From: JBGPIT01 sp041485125
GTDB taxonomy: Bacteria; Desulfobacterota; Binatia; UTPRO1
Direction of reading: 5' to 3'
NCBI GenBank assembly: GCA_041485125.1
Contig: JBGPIT010000155.1
Location: 1-10,711, forward strand
DNA length: 10,711 nucleotides
In this document: piece after piece, positions 6,311 through 10,711 of the stretch
How the letters are laid out: each line of letters starts with the position of its first letter
How positions within the stretch are numbered: position 1 is the stretch's first letter
The notes under the pieces: model-generated
Seen by the model: only the letters and a program-made list of their open reading frames with translations
Told to the model about the DNA's origin: nothing
Database searches by the model: none
Position numbers and translations under genes: made by a program

Positions 6311-7036
6311 CTAGCGCGCGGGGTCGGCGGGGCGACCGGCGGCACAGCGCTCCTTACAATGCGCCAGGTCGGTCGGGCAGAACTGCTGGCGCCGCTTGTC
6401 CCCGAGCGTGACGCACTCGTGGTAGTCGGCGGAGCAGCTCTCGGTGCATGTCAGGTGCTCTTCCTCTTCGTCGGGACAGGGCCGGAAGATGCAGAGCGCG
6501 CTCTTCAGCCAGTTGCGACGATGCGGCTTCGAGGGTGCGCTCTCGGTCGCGACCGGCGTCGAGTCGACGCGCTGCTGCCGCTTGGCGGCGTCGGGCTCCG
6601 CACCGACCGGCGGCGCCGCGGCGCTCGACGTGACCGGTGACGATGCCGGCGCGGGCGGCTCCGCGGCACCGCGACGCGCCGAGGGCGTGACCTCGTGCTC
6701 TTCCCGCGGCGTCGCGCGCTGCTCCGCGGGCACGCTTTCGACACGCTCCCCGCGCGGAGGCTCGCTGGCGGGCACCGGCTCCGCTTTGGTCTCCACGCGC
6801 GGCGGACACGCGTTTCGGCAACGCACGGCAGACCCGCCGCACACGCCGGGCGTCTTCGCCTCGTAGCGTTGGATGCAGGTCTTGTACCGCTCGCCGCACT
6901 CGTTCAGGCACGTGACGCGAGCGGCACGACGCTCCGCGATCGACGCCGCCTCCGCGGCTCGGTCGTCGCCGCGCGCGTCCGCGACGATTGTCGCCGACAG
7001 CGCCGCCGCGAGCATCACCACACCCAACGACCGCAT
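6311..7036 (-). CDS. Exported protein with two identical-spacing six-Cys modules
   Basis: The 241-residue product starts with a signal peptide (MRSLGVVMLAAALSATIVAD, then A-R-G) and should act outside the cytoplasm. Its mature part has two cysteine modules, each with the spacing C-x3-C-x6-C-x11-C-x6-C-x3-C. Module one is at Cys43, 47, 54, 66, 73 and 77, and module two at Cys197, 201, 208, 220, 227 and 231. They are joined by a long Pro/Ala/Glu/Ser-rich, probably disordered linker, followed by WLKSALCIFRPCP with two more cysteines and a DEEEE run. The spacing is mirror-symmetric, which fits antiparallel helical hairpins held by three disulfides. I recognise no family. The start at 7036 is preferred for its classical signal peptide; an in-frame ATG at 7078 would add 14 residues. 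Neither has a strong ribosome binding site. Confidence 0.75.
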   Translation of the reverse strand: MRSLGVVMLAAALSATIVADARGDDRAAEAASIAERRAARVTCLNECGERYKTCIQRYEAKTPGVCGGSAVRCRNACPPRVETKAEPVPASEPPRGERVESVPAEQRATPREEHEVTPSARRGAAEPPAPASSPVTSSAAAPPVGAEPDAAKRQQRVDSTPVATESAPSKPHRRNWLKSALCIFRPCPDEEEEHLTCTESCSADYHECVTLGDKRRQQFCPTDLAHCKERCAAGRPADPAR

Positions 7037-7148
7037 CGCCTCGCGTCGTACCAGCGGAGCTACCGCCGACGCAAGCATCGCGAGCGTCCCGGCACATGCA
7101 CGAGCCTACACCCGGGCGCGGAGTATTCGTCCTATCGTTTCGCCCGCA

Positions 7149-7168
7149 CGTTGCGCTAAAGGGCAACG
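7149..7168 (+). promoter_or_regulatory. Ribosome binding site in the loop of a start-abutting hairpin
   Basis: CGTTGC (7149-7154) and GCAACG (7163-7168) can pair as a 6-bp stem that ends right at the ATG at 7169. The 8-nt loop GCTAAAGG carries the Shine-Dalgarno AAAGG. The Shine-Dalgarno supports the chosen start. A regulatory role for the hairpin is conjecture. The surrounding stretch (7037-7148) is the shared upstream region of two divergent genes, with no clear -35/-10 pair. Confidence 0.35.
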
Positions 7169-8353
7169 ATGCATGGAGACCACGGCGTCGCCGCCCTCGC
7201 GCCGCGACGCCGAACTACGACGCTCGTGATGTCGTTGCTCGCGATGGTGATCGGGTGCGGTGACCACGACAGTACAAAGGACGACCGACAGGACGACCGC
7301 GTCGTTCACGCCTGGGCGCTCGGGTCGACGGCCGACGGCGTCGTCGTGCTGTCCTCGGTCGACCACGGCAAAGAGTGGCGCACGCAGTCGCCGTTCGGCA
7401 ACCGCGAGCCGACCGCGATCGCGTTCGCGAACGCACGGCACGGTTGGGCGGTCGGCGATTTCGGATTCAGCGTGTTCCAGACCAGTGACGCCGGTGAGAC
7501 CTGGCAGACGCGCTCGATCGGGCTGTCGCACGTCGGCGACGTCGCCACGCTCGATGCGCGACGCGCGGTCGTCGTCGGCAGCACCGACGAGTTCGGGTGC
7601 GACGGCGACTGCCCGTCCGCAGGCGTCGTCACCCGGGATGCCGGCGAGAGCTGGAGCCGTCCCGTGCTCGCTGATCCTCCGGCGACGGGAATTCTCCGTT
7701 CGGTCTGCATCACCGATCGCGGGACCGGCGTCGCCGTCGGCAGCGCAACCTTCCCGTTCATCAGGAACGCCATCCTCGTGACGCGCGATGCGGGCGCGAC
7801 GTGGGTGAACACTCCAGATCCGCTCGGGCTCGGCACGGCCATGGTCGGCGGTCCGCCTGGAACGATCGGTGAGGTGGGAACGATCGTGCCGGTCGCCGCC
7901 GCGTGCGGCGGCGATCACACGCTCTGGATCGCGGGCACACGCAGTCCGACCCATCCGTCCACACGTTTCGCGCTGGTCCGCTCCGATGACCGCGGTAAGA
8001 GCTGGACGGATCTCTCGGGCGGCACTCCGCCAGGCGTCACGGTCGACGCGCTCGCGTTCGCCGACGCTGGCGCTGGCTGGGCGACGGTACACGCTGACGA
8101 CGGTAGCGCCCTGATCCTCCGCACTGTCGACGGCGGCGTGACTTGGAGAATCGCCAGCCGCACGGATGCATCGGCGACGCTCGTCACGATCGCGTTCGCT
8201 GGCAGCGTCGGCATGGCGGCCGGCACCGTCTCGACCGAGAACGGCGGCAGCACCGCCGGCGGCTACCTCACCGAGGACGGCGGGATGACCTGGACGACCG
8301 TCCGCTTTCCCGACGGGGTACGCCTCGTGACCGACGTCGCACTCGTCCAGTGA
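7169..8353 (+). CDS. Asp-box beta-propeller lipoprotein (BNR/Ycf48-like)
   Basis: The product is 394 residues. A basic stretch (RRR at 13-15) and a hydrophobic core lead to a good lipobox, AMVIGC, with Cys30 as the lipid anchor. The rest holds seven Asp-boxes of the form S/T-x-D-x-G-x-x-W, at residues 63-70, 105-112, 155-162, 205-212, 272-279, 319-326 and 368-375, about 42-67 residues apart. One per blade implies a seven-bladed propeller. Such folds occur in sialidases, Ycf48-type assembly factors and many surface proteins of unknown role; no sialidase Arg triad could be identified. Cys144/Cys148 (GCDGDC), Cys180 and Cys246 may form disulfides. It is divergent from the six-Cys protein and convergent with the acyl-CoA dehydrogenase, 15 bp away. 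It is probably a non-enzymatic envelope protein. Confidence 0.85.
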   Translation: MHGDHGVAALAPRRRTTTLVMSLLAMVIGCGDHDSTKDDRQDDRVVHAWALGSTADGVVVLSSVDHGKEWRTQSPFGNREPTAIAFANARHGWAVGDFGFSVFQTSDAGETWQTRSIGLSHVGDVATLDARRAVVVGSTDEFGCDGDCPSAGVVTRDAGESWSRPVLADPPATGILRSVCITDRGTGVAVGSATFPFIRNAILVTRDAGATWVNTPDPLGLGTAMVGGPPGTIGEVGTIVPVAAACGGDHTLWIAGTRSPTHPSTRFALVRSDDRGKSWTDLSGGTPPGVTVDALAFADAGAGWATVHADDGSALILRTVDGGVTWRIASRTDASATLVTIAFAGSVGMAAGTVSTENGGSTAGGYLTEDGGMTWTTVRFPDGVRLVTDVALVQ

Positions 8354-8368
8354 CGCCGGCGGCGCGCT

Positions 8369-9517
8369 TCAGCCCAGGCCGAGCCGGCGCGCGATGATGA
8401 CCTTCATGATCTCGTTCGAGCCGGCGTAGATCGACTGCACCGCGGCGTCGGCGAAATCGGTCGAGATCGGGTACTCGAGCATGAAGCCGTAGCCGCCGTG
8501 GAGCTGTAGGCACTCGGCGGTGAGGCGCTTCTGCAGATCGGTCGTCCACCACTTCGCCATGCTGACCTCGGAGACGATCTCGTCGCCGCGGACGTGGGCG
8601 GTGAGGAGCTTGTCGACGAAGGCCTGGCCGATCTCGACCTGGCTCGCGAGCTCGGCGAGCGTGAACTGCGTGTTCTGGAAGCTCGCGATCGGCTGGCCGA
8701 AGGCGTGGCGCTGCTTCACGTAGGCGATGGTGTCGTCGAGCGCGCGGCGGCAGGACGCGATCGCCCCGACGCCGATGGAGAGCCTTTCTTGCTGCAGCTT
8801 CTCCATCAGCATCTTGAAGCCCTGTCCTTCGCGGCCGAGGAGATTCGCGCGCGGCACCCGGCAGTCCTCGAAGAAGATCTCGCTGGTGTCCTGCGCGTGC
8901 AGGCCGAGCTTCTCGAGCTTCCGTCCCTTGATGCAGCCGGGCGTGTCGGCCTCGACGAGGAGGAGGCTCATTCCATTGTGCGGCGGTTGGGCGTTCGGAT
9001 CGGTCTTCACGACCACGATGAAGAGCCCGGCGAGCTGGCCGATCGAGATGAACGTCTTGGCGCCGTTCACGACGTAGTCGTCGCCGTCGCGGATCGCGCG
9101 CGTCTGCACGGCGGCGAGGTCGGAGCCCGTGCCGGGCTCCGTCATGCAGATCCCGAGCAGCATCTCGCCGGCGATCGCCGGCGGCAGATACTTCCGCTTC
9201 TGCTCCTCGCTCCCGAACGTGAGCAGGTACGGCATGCAGATCGACGAGTGCACCGCCGTCATGAGGCCGTGCGCGCGCAGATACGCGAGCTCCTCCATGA
9301 CGATCGCGTCGTAGCGGAAATCGCCGCCGCCGCCCCCGTACGTCTCCGGCATGCACGGTCCGAGGAAGCCCTCCTCGCCCATGCGCCGCCAGGTCGCGCG
9401 GTCGGTGATGCCGTCGCGGTTCCACTGCGCGATCTTGGGCTCGACCTCGCGGGCCGCGAAGCGCTTGAGTTGCGCGCGGAACATCTCGTGCTCTTCGGTG
9501 AAGACGTCACGTCGCAT
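8369..9517 (-). CDS. Acyl-CoA dehydrogenase, long-chain/isovaleryl-type active site
   Basis: The 382-residue product is a full-length FAD-dependent acyl-CoA dehydrogenase. It introduces the alpha-beta double bond into an acyl-CoA and passes electrons to electron transfer flavoprotein. It shows the FAD/substrate-binding ICMTEPGTGSDLAAV (123-137), VNGAKTFIS (150-158), YVKQRHAFGQPIASFQ (266-281) and QLHGGYGF (338-345). The medium-chain-type catalytic Glu of the IYEGT motif is Ala365 (IYAGSNEI). A Glu instead occupies the helix-G position, Glu244 in QQERLSIG, exactly 121 residues earlier, the arrangement of long-chain and isovaleryl-CoA dehydrogenases. The ATG at 9517 has GGGAG 8 nt upstream and begins at the conserved N-terminus; an in-frame ATG at 9583 only adds unconserved residues. 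It may oxidise products of the ligase operon (inference). Confidence 0.95.
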   Translation of the reverse strand: MRRDVFTEEHEMFRAQLKRFAAREVEPKIAQWNRDGITDRATWRRMGEEGFLGPCMPETYGGGGGDFRYDAIVMEELAYLRAHGLMTAVHSSICMPYLLTFGSEEQKRKYLPPAIAGEMLLGICMTEPGTGSDLAAVQTRAIRDGDDYVVNGAKTFISIGQLAGLFIVVVKTDPNAQPPHNGMSLLLVEADTPGCIKGRKLEKLGLHAQDTSEIFFEDCRVPRANLLGREGQGFKMLMEKLQQERLSIGVGAIASCRRALDDTIAYVKQRHAFGQPIASFQNTQFTLAELASQVEIGQAFVDKLLTAHVRGDEIVSEVSMAKWWTTDLQKRLTAECLQLHGGYGFMLEYPISTDFADAAVQSIYAGSNEIMKVIIARRLGLG

Positions 9518-9654
9518 CGGCGCTCTCCCGACTGCCTGAGTTGTCGACCACTGACTCCTATCACGGCGACTGCCGGGACTCATCGCCGCGCGCCGAGCCG
9601 CCGCCGGGTGGCTTGCTCCCGAGCCCGAGAGCGGCCATCCTCGCGTTTGACGCC

Positions 9655-9957
9655 ATGGAATCGTGCTGGGATTGTCGTCTGCCGGTCGACCACGTCGATC
9701 ACTATTGCCGCCACTGCGGGCAAGGGCAGGGGGCCTTCGTCGCCTGGTACTACCGGCCGCTCTGGATCGCCGTGCTCACGCTGACGGCGCTCGGACCCTT
9801 CGTCCTGCCGCTCGTGTGGCGGACGCCGCGCCTCGACCGCACCGCCAAAGTGATCGCGTCGGTGATCGTCATCGGAGTCTCGATCTATGTCGTCTACGTC
9901 GGCTGGCGGGTGGTCGTCGACGTACGAGAGATCGGGCGCAATCTCGACGATCTGTGA
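9655..9957 (+). CDS. Small zinc-ribbon membrane protein
   Basis: The 100-residue product opens with a zinc-ribbon-like four-Cys cluster, Cys4/Cys7 (CWDC) and Cys18/Cys21 (CRHC). Two hydrophobic segments follow, about residues 35-54 and 66-85, and a charged tail REIGRNLDDL. The layout suggests a cytoplasmic metal-binding knuckle on a two-helix membrane hairpin. Function is unknown. The ATG at 9655 is chosen because the ribbon begins right there, but it lacks a clear Shine-Dalgarno. An in-frame TTG at 9541 would add 38 Pro/Ser/Arg-rich residues. It is divergent from the acyl-CoA dehydrogenase; the 137-bp gap (9518-9654) must hold both promoters, but I see no convincing pair. It is convergent with the retropepsin-like gene. 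Confidence 0.7.
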   Translation: MESCWDCRLPVDHVDHYCRHCGQGQGAFVAWYYRPLWIAVLTLTALGPFVLPLVWRTPRLDRTAKVIASVIVIGVSIYVVYVGWRVVVDVREIGRNLDDL

Positions 9958-10032
9958 CCGCGGCGGTTGATCTCGGATCGCACGCCTGCAAGCTCGTGCA
10001 CGTCTGCGGCCGGCGGGACTCACGGTGCCTGA

Positions 10033-10711
10033 CTAGCTCGGCTCCGCCCAGATTCGCCGGATGTCCGGGTGAATCGTCAGCCGGAAATTCCGCAGCAGCT
10101 CGAGTCCGACGAGGCCGGCGACGCGCGGGTGATTCCACGCCCACGCTGGGGGATCCTGCACCAGGGTCACGACCTTCGAGAACTCCCGACCGAAGAGACG
10201 GACGAAGCGCGTCTCCGACACCATCACCTGCGTGCCGCCGCCGGCGCCCGTCGACAGCGCCCACCGCTTCTGCGGTACCGTGAGCACGTCGGGGTGCGCC
10301 TGGACGAACGGACGCCAGAGCACGATCGACGCCGCCGCGCCGGTGTCGAGCATCAGCCACACCGATTGCCCCGCGTCCGCGAGTGTCGCTTCGACGTAGG
10401 GCAGCCCTCCCTCCAACCGCAGCAGCTCGCGCTCGACGTTCGCGGGCGGCTGGAAGCGCGCCGGGTTGTACACGGTCAGTCGCGCCCGTTCGAAGTCGAT
10501 GGTGAACGGCGCCGGGCCGAGCGCCGGGAATCCGATCAGTCCCGACAGGTCGTCCAGAGGGGTCGCGACGGTCGGCGCCGAGTCGAGCTCGAGGTCGGCG
10601 ATGCTGAGCCGTTGCAGCCGGCGCAGACTCGCCGCCGCCGTGGCGTGGATGCCGCCGATCTCGCTGTCGGTGACGGAGGGCAGGTCGAGCTCGTCGGCGA
10701 GTCGCTCGTCG
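10033..10711 (-). CDS. Retropepsin-like aspartic protease, C-terminal part (runs off right edge)
   Basis: The frame is open from the right edge to the TAG at 10033, giving 225 visible residues without the N-terminus. It holds the tail of one retropepsin-like domain, GLIGFPALGPAPFTIDFERA (57-76). A complete second domain follows, with the catalytic-type LMLDTGAAAS (Asp122) and the closing GLVGLELLRNFRLTIHP. Bacterial proteins of this type carry two such domains in one chain, each able to supply one Asp of the active site. They are often exported, but the N-terminus with any signal peptide and the first D-T/S-G lies outside the window. A GTG at 10473 could be mistaken for a start; the coding frame clearly continues upstream of it. 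The substrate is unknown. Confidence 0.82.
   Translation of the reverse strand, partial: DERLADELDLPSVTDSEIGGIHATAAASLRRLQRLSIADLELDSAPTVATPLDDLSGLIGFPALGPAPFTIDFERARLTVYNPARFQPPANVERELLRLEGGLPYVEATLADAGQSVWLMLDTGAAASIVLWRPFVQAHPDVLTVPQKRWALSTGAGGGTQVMVSETRFVRLFGREFSKVVTLVQDPPAWAWNHPRVAGLVGLELLRNFRLTIHPDIRRIWAEPS

Noticed and set aside
7037..7078. Upstream start (ATG 7078) for the six-Cys protein
   Set aside because: It would add a 14-residue lead before an otherwise classical signal peptide, with codons atypical for the neighbourhood and no good ribosome binding site. It cannot be excluded.
8354..8368. GC palindrome (GCCGGC type) in the 15-bp gap between convergent genes as a terminator
   Set aside because: The stem is too short, it has no T-run, and such palindromes are abundant in this GC-rich sequence.
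9541..9654. TTG 9541 start for the zinc-ribbon membrane protein
   Set aside because: The added 38 residues are Pro/Ser/Arg-rich and look non-coding; the conserved-looking protein begins at ATG 9655.
8594..9784. Plus-strand open frame (396 codons) antisense to the acyl-CoA dehydrogenase
   Set aside because: It has no motifs and shadow-like composition; the minus-strand gene is unambiguous.
1..10711. Search for CRISPR arrays, tRNA/rRNA genes, insertion sequences, integrases or phage-defence genes
   Set aside because: No regularly spaced repeats, tRNA-like cloverleaf, transposase or integrase motifs, or defence-type domains were seen in any gene of the window.

Overview
The window is very GC-rich, gene-dense bacterial DNA with strongly GC-biased third codon positions, frequent GTG/TTG starts, exported lipoproteins and catabolic acyl-CoA enzymes. 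This suggests a soil- or sediment-type organism of the former Deltaproteobacteria/Myxococcota/Binatota grouping. That placement is inference from style and gene content only, since no phylogenetic marker gene is present.

Left part (1-896). The 5' end of a minus-strand peptidoglycan-binding-domain gene runs off the left edge, with a clean 15-bp dyad in its promoter region. A minus-strand stretch (about 269-454) looks like the C-terminal part of a cysteine-containing exported protein but has no convincing start, so it may be a remnant. A small plus-strand exported protein or lipoprotein follows (549-896).

Core (about 916-6269). A TTGACA-containing promoter candidate overlaps a TetR/KstR-like dyad. 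It precedes five head-to-tail plus-strand genes joined by 4-bp overlaps or direct stop/start abutment: an ACMSD-type amidohydrolase, a short-chain dehydrogenase/reductase, an AMP-forming acyl-CoA ligase, a VOC-fold protein and a phosphotriesterase-family hydrolase. This looks like one translationally coupled catabolic operon, in which two TIM-barrel hydrolases and an oxidoreductase produce or process a carboxylic acid that the ligase activates to a CoA thioester. The substrate cannot be read from the sequence. Several enzymes carry unusual active-site residues: Ser for the SDR tetrad Asn, Glu for the usual last metal Asp in the phosphotriesterase-like protein, and missing VOC metal ligands.

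Right part (6311-10711). A minus-strand exported protein carries two copies of a six-cysteine module with identical, palindromic Cys spacing, probably disulfide-stapled helical hairpins. Divergent from it is a lipoprotein with seven Asp-boxes, probably a seven-bladed propeller. Next come a minus-strand acyl-CoA dehydrogenase of the long-chain/isovaleryl catalytic-base type, a small zinc-ribbon membrane protein, and a minus-strand protein with two retropepsin-like domains that runs off the right edge. The dehydrogenase could act downstream of the operon's ligase, but it is a separate transcription unit.

No rRNA, tRNA, CRISPR array, insertion sequence or integrase was seen.
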